Source: Comamonadaceae bacterium (lineage in GTDB: Bacteria; Pseudomonadota; Gammaproteobacteria; Burkholderiales; Burkholderiaceae_C). Taken from it: 6,151 nucleotides of DNA. The stretch covers positions 1-6,151 of the forward strand of contig CANHKH010000216.1 of NCBI GenBank assembly GCA_947460165.1. The letters run 5' to 3'. A program made the translations under genes and the position numbers. The notes below the pieces were generated by a model. That model was not told the origin of the DNA. It searched no databases and worked only from the letters and a program-made list of their open reading frames with translations. Positions 1 to 4,570 of this stretch are shown here, piece by piece; the stretch's first letter is position 1; each line of letters opens with the position of its first letter.

Positions 1-324
1 AGCTGGCAGCTCCAAGGCAGCGGCGAGGGCGCACAGCTCTTGCTGCGCGTGCAAGACAGCGCGCCCGGCGTGCCTGAAGCGGCGCTGGAACAGGTGTTCG
101 AGCCCTTGTTTCGCGTCGACCAGGCCCGCAGCCGCCAGGCTCAGCAAGCCCACGGCAGCGGCTTGGGCCTGGCCATTGTGCGCGCCATCGTGCGCGCCCA
201 CCAAGGGCAGGTCACCGCCCGGCCCAGCGCCTTGGGCGGCCTGTGCTTGGAGGTGTGGCTGCCCCTGCAAGCGCAAGATCCGCAAGTTCAAGATCAGCAC
301 AATCAAGATAAAAATCAGCCATGA
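1..324 (+). CDS. baeS: BaeS-like sensor histidine kinase, C-terminal part (5' end outside window)
   Basis: This is the last 107 residues of a membrane sensor histidine kinase, open in frame 1 from the window edge. The visible part is the ATP-binding (HATPase_c) domain that supplies phosphate to the kinase's own histidine and then to the response regulator. It shows the G1 box DSAPGVP (residues 19-25 of the fragment), an F-box region VFEPLFRVDQARSR, and the G2 box GSGLGLAIV. DSAPGV in place of the commoner DxGxG, and GSGLGLAI following a short arginine-rich segment, match E. coli BaeS as I remember it. The dimerisation/phosphoacceptor and membrane sensor regions lie upstream and are not visible. 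After the last domain strand (VWLPL) comes a polar, glutamine-rich tail (QAQDPQVQDQHNQDKNQP) of no evident function. The stop overlaps the next start as ATGA, so the two genes are translationally coupled. Kinase identity is certain; the BaeS subfamily call leans on the partner regulator. Confidence 0.85.
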   Translation, partial: SWQLQGSGEGAQLLLRVQDSAPGVPEAALEQVFEPLFRVDQARSRQAQQAHGSGLGLAIVRAIVRAHQGQVTARPSALGGLCLEVWLPLQAQDPQVQDQHNQDKNQP

Positions 325-1094
325 CCGCCCCCCCCCTTTGGATTGTGGAAGACGACGCCCACATCGCCGACATGCTGGACAACTACCTGCAGGCCCAGGG
401 TTTTGCCACCCGCGTCTTTGGCAACGGCCAGCAGGCGCTGAGCTGCTTGCAAGCCGACCCCAGCAGCGCCCAACTGCTGCTGCTCGACGTCATGCTGCCA
501 GGCCTGGACGGCATGCAGGTGTGCCGCCAGTTGCGCGCCTTTTCGGCCGTGCCCGTCATCATGCTGACCGCCCGCATCGATGAAATTGATCGCCTGCTCG
601 GGCTGGAGCTGGGCGCGGACGACTACATCTGCAAACCCTTCAGCCCCCGCGAGGTGGTGGCCCGCATCAAGGCCTTGCTGCGGCGGGCCAGCCCGTCGAC
701 GCTGCTGACCGCCCCTGGCGCGAGCGCCCTGGCTGGTTTTGCCGTCGACGAGGCGGGCCAGCGCGGGCTGTACCAGGGCCAGTCCCTCAAGCTCACACCG
801 GTGGAGTTCAGGCTGTTCAACACCCTCATGGGCCGGCCCGGCCATGTGTTTTCACGGGCGCGCTTGCTCGATGGGCTGCACGACGACTGGCGCGACGTCA
901 GCGACCGCGCCATTGACACGCACATCAAAAACCTGCGGCGCAAAATGGAGCAGGTGCAAGCCCAAGCCGCTGAAGGCGTGGGCATCAGCTCGGTCTACGG
1001 CGTGGGCTACCGCCTGGATGTGCCCGCGCCTGGCGGGCAACGCATGGGCCCTTCAGCATGGGCCCTTCAGCCAGCCGGCTCTCCAGCCCCTTGA
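321..1094 (+). CDS. baeR: BaeR-like OmpR-family response regulator
   Basis: This is a DNA-binding response regulator of 257 residues, partner of the upstream kinase. Residues 5-122 are a receiver domain: acidic pocket E10/D11/D12, phosphoacceptor D56 (LLLLDVMLPG), T83 and K105 (CKPFSPRE). The run EIDRLLGLELGADDYICKPF is nearly the same as in E. coli BaeR, the basis for the symbol. Residues 150-232 are an OmpR-type winged helix (LTPVEFRLFNTL, then DRAIDTHIKNLRRK, ending VYGVGYRLD). In E. coli BaeR controls envelope-stress and efflux genes such as mdtABC and spy; which targets it has here is unknown. The start is the ATG of the ATGA overlap with baeS; no separate promoter is needed. The family normally ends soon after GYRxE/D, but this frame runs on about 23 residues (PAPGGQRMGP...) through the 3' end of panE on the other strand and across a 14-bp tandem duplication, so the tail is probably not functional sequence. 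Confidence 0.93.
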   Translation: MTAPPLWIVEDDAHIADMLDNYLQAQGFATRVFGNGQQALSCLQADPSSAQLLLLDVMLPGLDGMQVCRQLRAFSAVPVIMLTARIDEIDRLLGLELGADDYICKPFSPREVVARIKALLRRASPSTLLTAPGASALAGFAVDEAGQRGLYQGQSLKLTPVEFRLFNTLMGRPGHVFSRARLLDGLHDDWRDVSDRAIDTHIKNLRRKMEQVQAQAAEGVGISSVYGVGYRLDVPAPGGQRMGPSAWALQPAGSPAP

Positions 1095-1989
1095 CCAGGG
1101 CCAGCAGCGCGCTGTTGACCGGCGTGGCCACGCCCAGGCGGGCACCCAGGCTCACCACCGCGCCGTTGACGTAGTCAATTTCCGTGACCGAGCCCTTCTC
1201 CAGGCTTTGCAGCATGGAGGTTTTGAAGTCGTGGCCCAGACCCGCGCCCGCCTTGGTCCAGGCAAAAAGCGGGTCGGTGATGGACAGCGACACGCCTTGC
1301 GCCCGCGCCACGGCCATGGCCTCTTGCACCGCCGCCAGCCCCAAGGCCTGCAGCTGCGGCTGGGCATACAAGAGGCCGTAGCTCAGGCCCGTGATGGCGG
1401 TGATGGCGCCGGTGGCCACGTTGATGAGCAGCTTGTCCCAGACCGTGCCCATGATGTTCTGGCTCACCACGGTTTGCAGGCCTGCCGCATTGAACATGTG
1501 CGCGATGCGCTGCACGCGCTCGGTCAAGGCGCCGTCCAGCTCGCCCATGTGCGTGTCCTTGCCCAGGTAGCCCGCGATCACATGCCCCTCGCCCAGCGGG
1601 CTGCCGCCCACGTAAGTGCGGCCCACCAGCACCCGCTCGCGGCCCACATGGCGGGCCAAGATGTCCTCATGGCCCAAGCCGTTTTGCAGCGAGAGCACAC
1701 AGGTCTGTGGGCCCAGCAGTGCCAGCGATTGCGCCATGGCTTCATCGGTGTGAAAAGACTTGACCAGCACCACCACCAGGTCCACCGGGCCCACCTCGTC
1801 GGCCCGCACGGCGGCTTGGACGGCCACGCGGCGATCCACCTCGCCCACACGCATGAGCAGACCGTGCTGGCGCAGGTGCGCCACGCGCGTCTCATGGCGG
1901 TTGATCAGCCAGACCTCTTGGCCGGCCTCGGTCAACACGCCGCCTATGACGCAACCGAGCGAGCCCGCACCCAAAATGGCGATTTTCAT
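985..1989 (-). CDS. panE: 2-dehydropantoate 2-reductase (ketopantoate reductase)
   Basis: This cytoplasmic NADPH-dependent enzyme reduces 2-dehydropantoate to pantoate in the pantothenate (vitamin B5)/CoA pathway. The 334-residue reading begins MKIAILGAGSLG, with the Rossmann dinucleotide motif GAGSLG at residues 7-12. LQNG at 101-104 carries the conserved substrate-binding Asn (N103). WDKLLIN carries the probable catalytic Lys (K186), and TEIDYVNG carries the conserved Glu (E270). The all-helical ApbA_C domain spans roughly 180-300. A longer in-frame reading exists upstream, but the ATG at 1987-1989 is chosen because it places the Rossmann motif at the N-terminus and has a GGAG Shine-Dalgarno 5 bases upstream. 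The family core ends near ALLALVKGLE (about residue 302). The following 32 residues, rich in Arg, Pro and Gly, include a stretch that is antisense to baeR and look like read-through after the 14-bp duplication. Paralogues acting on other 2-oxoacids exist in this superfamily, so substrate is inferred. Confidence 0.93.
   Translation of the reverse strand: MKIAILGAGSLGCVIGGVLTEAGQEVWLINRHETRVAHLRQHGLLMRVGEVDRRVAVQAAVRADEVGPVDLVVVLVKSFHTDEAMAQSLALLGPQTCVLSLQNGLGHEDILARHVGRERVLVGRTYVGGSPLGEGHVIAGYLGKDTHMGELDGALTERVQRIAHMFNAAGLQTVVSQNIMGTVWDKLLINVATGAITAITGLSYGLLYAQPQLQALGLAAVQEAMAVARAQGVSLSITDPLFAWTKAGAGLGHDFKTSMLQSLEKGSVTEIDYVNGAVVSLGARLGVATPVNSALLALVKGLESRLAEGPMLKGPCVARQARAHPGGSPRRRPS
1043..1070. 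repeat. Perfect 14-bp tandem duplication in the baeR/panE overlap
   Basis: The unit CATGGGCCCTTCAG occurs twice head to tail (1043-1056 and 1057-1070). Fourteen is not a multiple of three, so gain or loss of one copy shifts the frame of both genes that cross it. With one copy, the panE frame would stop at complement(1007-1009), giving 322 instead of 334 residues. The baeR frame would run to a stop at 1172-1174 instead of 1092-1094. Each unit carries a GGGCCC palindrome. Confidence 0.95.
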
Positions 1990-1994
1990 GAACA

Positions 1995-1998
1995 CTCC
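1995..1998 (-). promoter_or_regulatory. Shine-Dalgarno (GGAG) of panE
   Basis: On the minus strand GGAG is followed by TGTTC and then ATG, a 5-base spacing. It selects the ATG at 1987-1989 over longer in-frame starts extending to 2073. No convincing minus-strand promoter could be picked out in the 126-base divergent gap. Confidence 0.75.
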
Positions 1999-2079
1999 GG
2001 TGAATAAAAGGGATTTTCGGCGACTTGCCACCCGCCACTGACAGGCTGGCACCAACTCGGCAAGACCAAGCATTTATTA

Positions 2080-2108
2080 TTGCAAATCATCCACCAAAAC
2101 TCCATAAT
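2080..2108 (+). promoter_or_regulatory. Putative sigma70 promoter giving a leaderless ATPase transcript
   Basis: TTGCAA (2080-2085, 4 of 6 to TTGACA) and CATAAT (2103-2108, 5 of 6 to TATAAT) are separated by exactly 17 bases in an AT-richer patch of an otherwise GC-rich sequence. A start 7-8 bases after the -10 falls at 2115-2116, and 2116 is the A of the ATG of the downstream ATPase. No usable Shine-Dalgarno lies upstream: the only candidate, AAGG, directly abuts the ATG. ATTGCAA occurs twice (2079-2085 and 2107-2113), bracketing the core promoter, with the palindrome TTGCAA in each copy. Confidence 0.5.
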
Positions 2109-2115
2109 TGCAAGG

Positions 2116-3294
2116 ATGCTAAACCGATTTTTAGCCCCTGTGCTGCGCGACGAACTGAGCTTTTCGCCCGCCGTGGCACTGCTGGGGCCCAGGCAGGCGG
2201 GCAAAACCACGCTGGCGCTGCAGGTGGCCCAGGGCCTGCCCCATGTCTACCTGGACCTGGAGTCCGAACGCGACCGCGCCAAACTGGCTCAGCCCGAGCT
2301 TTACCTGGAGGGCCACCTGGACAAACTGGTCATCTTGGACGAGGTGCACAGAGCGCCAGGTCTTTTTCCGGTGCTGCGGGGCCTGATAGACCGGGCCCGC
2401 CGCGAAGGCCAGGTCCAGGGTGACAGCGCAGGGCGCTACCTCCTGCTGGGCTCGGCCAGCCTGGACGTGCTCAAGCAGTCGGGCGAAACCCTGGCCGGCC
2501 GCATCGCCTACCTGGAGCTGGCGCCGCTGAACCTGCTGGAGGCGGGCGCTCAAGCTCAAGATGCGCTGTGGCTGCGTGGCGGTTTTCCGCCCAGTTTGCA
2601 AGCGCCCTCACTGGCGCGCAGCCTGCAGTGGCGGGAGAACTTCATACGCAGCTACCTGGAGCGGGACATCCCCCAGTTCGGCCCCCGCATTGCCGCAGAC
2701 ACCTTGCGCCGCTTTTGGACCATGCTGGCCCACCACCAAGGCGGTCTGCTCAACGTCGCCCAGCTGGCGCGCAACCTGGGGGTGGATGCCAAAACGGCCC
2801 AGAGCTACATCTCCTTGCTGGTCGACCTGCTGCTGGTGCGCCGCCTGCCGCCCTGGCACGCCAACCTGGGCAAGCGGCTGGTCAAAGCCCCCAAGGTCTA
2901 TGTGCGCGACAGCGGCTTGGTGCACGCGCTGCTGGGCATTGCCACGCGCGAGCAACTGCTCTCGCACATGGTGGTGGGGGCCAGCTGGGAGAGCCACTGC
3001 ATGGAAAGCCTGCTGTCCTGTGCGCCGCCAGGGGTGAGCGCCCACTTTTACCGCACCAGTGCCGGTGCCGAAATTGACCTGCTGCTGGCTTGGCCAGGCG
3101 GCGAGCTGTGGGCGGTGGAGTTCAAACGCAGCCTCATGCCCAAGCTCGAGCGCGGTTTTCACCACGCCTGCCAAGACCTCCAACCCAGCCGCAAATGGGT
3201 GGTCTACCCCGGGCAGGAAAGCTTTCCTGTGGCCGCAGACATTCAGGCGGTGTCGCTGCACACCTTGTGCGAAAAACTCGCGGGGACAAGCTGA
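2116..3294 (+). CDS. AAA_14/DUF4143 P-loop ATPase with nuclease-like C-terminal fold
   Basis: This belongs to the widespread, poorly characterised AAA_14 plus DUF4143 family. It has 392 residues, typical for the family, and looks intact. The N-terminal ATPase has Walker A GPRQAGKT (24-31), Walker B LVILDE (71-76) followed by VHRAP, and a sensor-like LLGSAS (110-115). A family linker FIRSYLERDIP (177-186) leads to a helix-turn-helix-like segment with LARNLGVDAKTAQSYISLL (217-235), then KAPKVYVRDSGLVHALLGI. The C-terminus has GAEIDLLL (317-324) and AVEFKRS (333-339). D321 with E335-x-K337 matches the PD-(D/E)xK nuclease-like pattern often assigned to DUF4143. No signal peptide or membrane segment was seen. 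A TTG start at 2080 would add 12 residues, but the ATG at 2116 is preferred because MLNRFLAPVL suits the family start and 2080 overlaps the putative -35. It is monocistronic, between divergent panE and convergent yciH. Its cellular role is unknown; such genes are patchily distributed, suggesting an accessory gene. Confidence 0.9.
   Translation: MLNRFLAPVLRDELSFSPAVALLGPRQAGKTTLALQVAQGLPHVYLDLESERDRAKLAQPELYLEGHLDKLVILDEVHRAPGLFPVLRGLIDRARREGQVQGDSAGRYLLLGSASLDVLKQSGETLAGRIAYLELAPLNLLEAGAQAQDALWLRGGFPPSLQAPSLARSLQWRENFIRSYLERDIPQFGPRIAADTLRRFWTMLAHHQGGLLNVAQLARNLGVDAKTAQSYISLLVDLLLVRRLPPWHANLGKRLVKAPKVYVRDSGLVHALLGIATREQLLSHMVVGASWESHCMESLLSCAPPGVSAHFYRTSAGAEIDLLLAWPGGELWAVEFKRSLMPKLERGFHHACQDLQPSRKWVVYPGQESFPVAADIQAVSLHTLCEKLAGTS
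3214..3229. repeat. Perfect 16-bp palindrome within the ATPase gene
   Basis: CAGGAAAGCTTTCCTG is fully self-complementary, 65 bases before the end of the ATPase coding region, encoding part of GQESFPV. There is no T-tract after it and no spacer at its centre, so it is not a terminator. It may be chance or a protein-binding site. Confidence 0.6.
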
Positions 3295-3295
3295 A

Positions 3296-3359
3296 CCCCT
3301 TGGCCTGAACTCTGTGGGCTAGCCGCCCGAGCGCTTGACTTGGTGCCCCTTGGCCTGAA
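3296..3359. repeat. Pair of 14-bp direct repeats around the yciH 3' end
   Basis: CCCCTTGGCCTGAA is found at 3296-3309, two bases past the ATPase stop codon, and again at 3346-3359, inside the last codons of yciH (encoding part of FLQAKGHQ on the minus strand). Sequence on either side of the copies does not match, so this is not a longer duplication. The 24-base tail-to-tail gap between the ATPase and yciH contains most of the first copy and no hairpin/T-tract terminator that I can see. Confidence 0.8.
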
Positions 3360-3690
3360 GAAAAGCGGCCACTTTGTCGGCGTGGTCGCCCTGCACCTCC
3401 ACCGTGCCGTCCTTGACCGTGCCGCCTGAGCCGCACGCGGCCTTGAGCTGTTTGGCCAGGGCCGCCAAATCGCTGGCATCCATGGCCAAGCCGCGCACCA
3501 CCGTGACGGCCTTGCCGCCACGGCCCTTGGTTTCGCGGGAGATGCGCACAATGCCGTCCCCGGCGGCGACAGGCGCCGAGGCTTTGCAAACGCATTGCGC
3601 CATGGCTTGGCGGCAGGCGGGGCACATGCGGCCGGCGTCGGTGGAGTAAACCAGGCCACCGGAGAGGGAGCGGGATTTCATGGCTTCCAT
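3319..3690 (-). CDS. yciH: YciH-like translation initiation factor (SUI1/eIF1 family) with a cysteine cluster
   Basis: This 123-residue protein of the SUI1/eIF1 family resembles E. coli YciH, which binds the small ribosomal subunit and influences start-site fidelity. Shared landmarks with YciH as I recall it are LVYSTDAGR (13-21), GDGIVRISRETKGRGGKAV (44-62), LAKQLKAACGSGGTVKDGTVEVQGD (78-102) and the end KGHQVKRSGG. Between the N-terminal motif and the SUI1 fold lie C23-P-A-C26 and C33-V-C35, a CxxC/CxC arrangement that could bind zinc; E. coli YciH lacks it. Two starts are possible. The first ATG (3688-3690) has AAGG five bases upstream, so it is chosen. The second (residue 4, MKSRSLSGG) has only GGAAG very close by and remains possible. 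The gene is single, divergent from the dehalogenase gene and tail-to-tail with the ATPase gene. The family call is secure; the role in this organism is by homology. Confidence 0.93.
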   Translation of the reverse strand: MEAMKSRSLSGGLVYSTDAGRMCPACRQAMAQCVCKASAPVAAGDGIVRISRETKGRGGKAVTVVRGLAMDASDLAALAKQLKAACGSGGTVKDGTVEVQGDHADKVAAFLQAKGHQVKRSGG

Positions 3691-3695
3691 TGTCG

Positions 3696-3720
3696 CCTTG
3701 GCTGATCACCCGTGGCCAAG
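3696..3720 (-). promoter_or_regulatory. Inverted repeat in the yciH leader that could mask its ribosome-binding site
   Basis: CTTGGC (3697-3702) and GCCAAG (3715-3720) are perfect inverted arms with a 12-base spacer. In yciH mRNA the second-transcribed arm, GCCAAG, runs straight into G, C, G, A, C, A and the ATG, so most of the AAGG Shine-Dalgarno would sit in the stem. A six-pair stem with a 12-base loop is only moderately stable, so a regulatory role is inferred. Confidence 0.4.
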
Positions 3721-3756
3721 CACCGCCGCTCAGCCCCATCCCCCAGCGGCATGCCC

Positions 3757-3762
3757 TACAGT
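3757..3762 (+). promoter_or_regulatory. Possible -10 element for the dehalogenase gene
   Basis: TACAGT (4 of 6 to TATAAT) ends eight bases before the ATG at 3771. There is no Shine-Dalgarno in front of that ATG and no recognisable -35 at 16-18 bases. It lies between two copies of CATGCCC (3750-3756 and 3763-3769). It may be a very short or leaderless transcript, but the support is weak. Confidence 0.25.
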
Positions 3763-3770
3763 CATGCCCC

Positions 3771-4496
3771 ATGACTGATTTCGCCCGCCCTCACACCGCT
3801 CCCCTCCAAGGCGTGAAAGCTGTGCTGTTTGACGCTTACGGCACGCTGTTTGACGTGTACAGCGTGGCCGAGTTGGCCGAGCAGCTGTTTCCGGGCCAAG
3901 GCCAGGCGCTGGCCGTGCTGTGGCGCGACAAACAGATTGAATACACCCGGCTGGTGAGCACCAGCCGGCAAGGGCCGCAGCGGGCCAGCGTCTACCAGCC
4001 TTTTTGGGAACTCACGCGCGCCGGCCTGCGCTACGCCTGCAAGCGCCTGGGCCTGGACTTGAGCCCTGAGCGCGAGGCGCAGCTGATGGACCAATACCGC
4101 CAGCTGTCGGCCTTTGCCGACAGCCCAGAGGTGCTGCACGCCCTCCAAGCCCGTGGCCTGGTCACGGGCGTGCTCTCCAATGGTGATCCGGCCATGCTGC
4201 AAGCGGCTGTGCAATCGGCGGGCCTGGCCGGGCTGCTGGACCATGTCATCAGCGTGGACGCCATCCGCAGCTACAAAACCGACCCACTGGCTTACGCGCT
4301 GGGCGAGCAGGCCACGGGCCTGAAGGCGCCGCAGATCGCCTTTGTCAGCAGCAATGGCTGGGACGCGCTGGCCGCCACCTGGTACGGATATCAAACGCTG
4401 TGGGTCAACCGCCAGGGCCTGCCCCAGGAAGAAATTGGACCGCCCCCCGTGCGCGTGGCGACCAGCCTTCACGGCGTGCTGGACATGCTGGTCTGA
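3771..4496 (+). CDS. Haloacid dehalogenase, type II (L-2-haloacid dehalogenase family)
   Basis: This 241-residue cytoplasmic HAD-superfamily hydrolase would hydrolyse L-2-haloacids to 2-hydroxyacids: haloacetate to glycolate, L-2-chloropropionate to D-lactate. Every active-site position I know from Pseudomonas L-DEX has a match: nucleophile D21 and T25 in FDAYGTLFDV, R52 in LWRDKQIEYTRL, S136 and N137 in LSNGDP, K169 and Y175 in SYKTDPLAY, and S193, N195 and D198 in FVSSNGWDAL. The cap domain lies roughly at residues 31-115. An in-frame reading extends upstream to 3690, but the ATG at 3771 gives the usual short N-terminus before the nucleophile. It has no clear ribosome-binding site. Neighbours are divergent yciH and, 74 bases downstream on the same strand, glcB, whose substrate glyoxylate is one oxidation step from glycolate. 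Members of this family are also common as uncharacterised housekeeping phosphatase-like proteins, so dehalogenase activity is likely but not proven. Confidence 0.9.
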   Translation: MTDFARPHTAPLQGVKAVLFDAYGTLFDVYSVAELAEQLFPGQGQALAVLWRDKQIEYTRLVSTSRQGPQRASVYQPFWELTRAGLRYACKRLGLDLSPEREAQLMDQYRQLSAFADSPEVLHALQARGLVTGVLSNGDPAMLQAAVQSAGLAGLLDHVISVDAIRSYKTDPLAYALGEQATGLKAPQIAFVSSNGWDALAATWYGYQTLWVNRQGLPQEEIGPPPVRVATSLHGVLDMLV

Positions 4497-4509
4497 CACT
4501 GTCAGCCAG
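4488..4509. repeat. Hairpin/dyad across the dehalogenase stop and the glcB -35
   Basis: The 13-base dyad CTGACACTGTCAG (4493-4505) is a perfect inverted repeat about the central C at 4499. In RNA it can be extended by CTGG (4488-4491) with CCAG (4506-4509), leaving T4492 bulged: nine pairs and a three-base loop. It covers the dehalogenase stop codon (4494-4496) and the putative glcB -35. The T-rich tract begins 22 bases later, too far for a standard intrinsic terminator. It could be an operator or an mRNA 3'-end-protecting structure. Confidence 0.5.
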
Positions 4510-4521
4510 AGGTCCGACAAT
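4493..4521 (+). promoter_or_regulatory. Putative sigma70 promoter of glcB
   Basis: CTGACA (4493-4498, 5 of 6 to TTGACA) and GACAAT (4516-4521, 4 of 6 to TATAAT) are 17 bases apart. The expected transcript start is near A4528, giving a leader of about 43 bases that includes TTTTCTTTTTTT (4531-4542). AGAGGT occurs on each side of the -10 (4508-4513 and 4522-4527). Confidence 0.5.
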
Positions 4522-4557
4522 AGAGGTATCTTTTCTTTTTTTAACTTCAGCCCTTAC

Positions 4558-4561
4558 TGAG
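4558..4561 (+). promoter_or_regulatory. Weak Shine-Dalgarno (TGAG) deciding the glcB start
   Basis: TGAG ends nine bases before the ATG at 4571 but directly abuts the earlier in-frame ATG at 4562. This favours 4571. The 4562 start would add only three residues (MTA). Confidence 0.4.
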
Positions 4562-4570
4562 ATGACTGCC

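Noticed and set aside
1086..1098. Third partial copy of the CCCCTTGGCCTGAA repeat as a left boundary of an ATPase element
   Set aside because: Only about 10 of 12 bases agree and it lies beyond panE inside the baeR overlap. This is expected by chance in GC-rich sequence.
739..2007. Plus-strand open frame of 422 codons covering panE
   Set aside because: It begins inside baeR in another frame and runs antisense to panE. It has no domain motifs, and the minus strand encodes a clear ketopantoate reductase.
2024..2064. Nested inverted repeats (CTTGCC/GGCAAG and TGCCA/TGGCA) in the panE-ATPase gap
   Set aside because: The arms are 5-6 bases with long, uneven spacers and do not form one good stem; no reason to prefer them over chance.
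2608..3261. Minus-strand open frame of 217 codons within the ATPase gene
   Set aside because: It is an antisense shadow of the AAA_14/DUF4143 coding region with no motif of its own.
3134..3772. Minus-strand open frame of 212 codons overlapping yciH and the ATPase end
   Set aside because: It is in a different frame from yciH, is Arg/Gly-rich with no domain, and spans two genes with strong independent support.
4488..4542. Intrinsic terminator after the dehalogenase gene (hairpin plus T-tract)
   Set aside because: The T-tract starts 22 bases after the hairpin instead of directly after it, and a plausible promoter lies between them.
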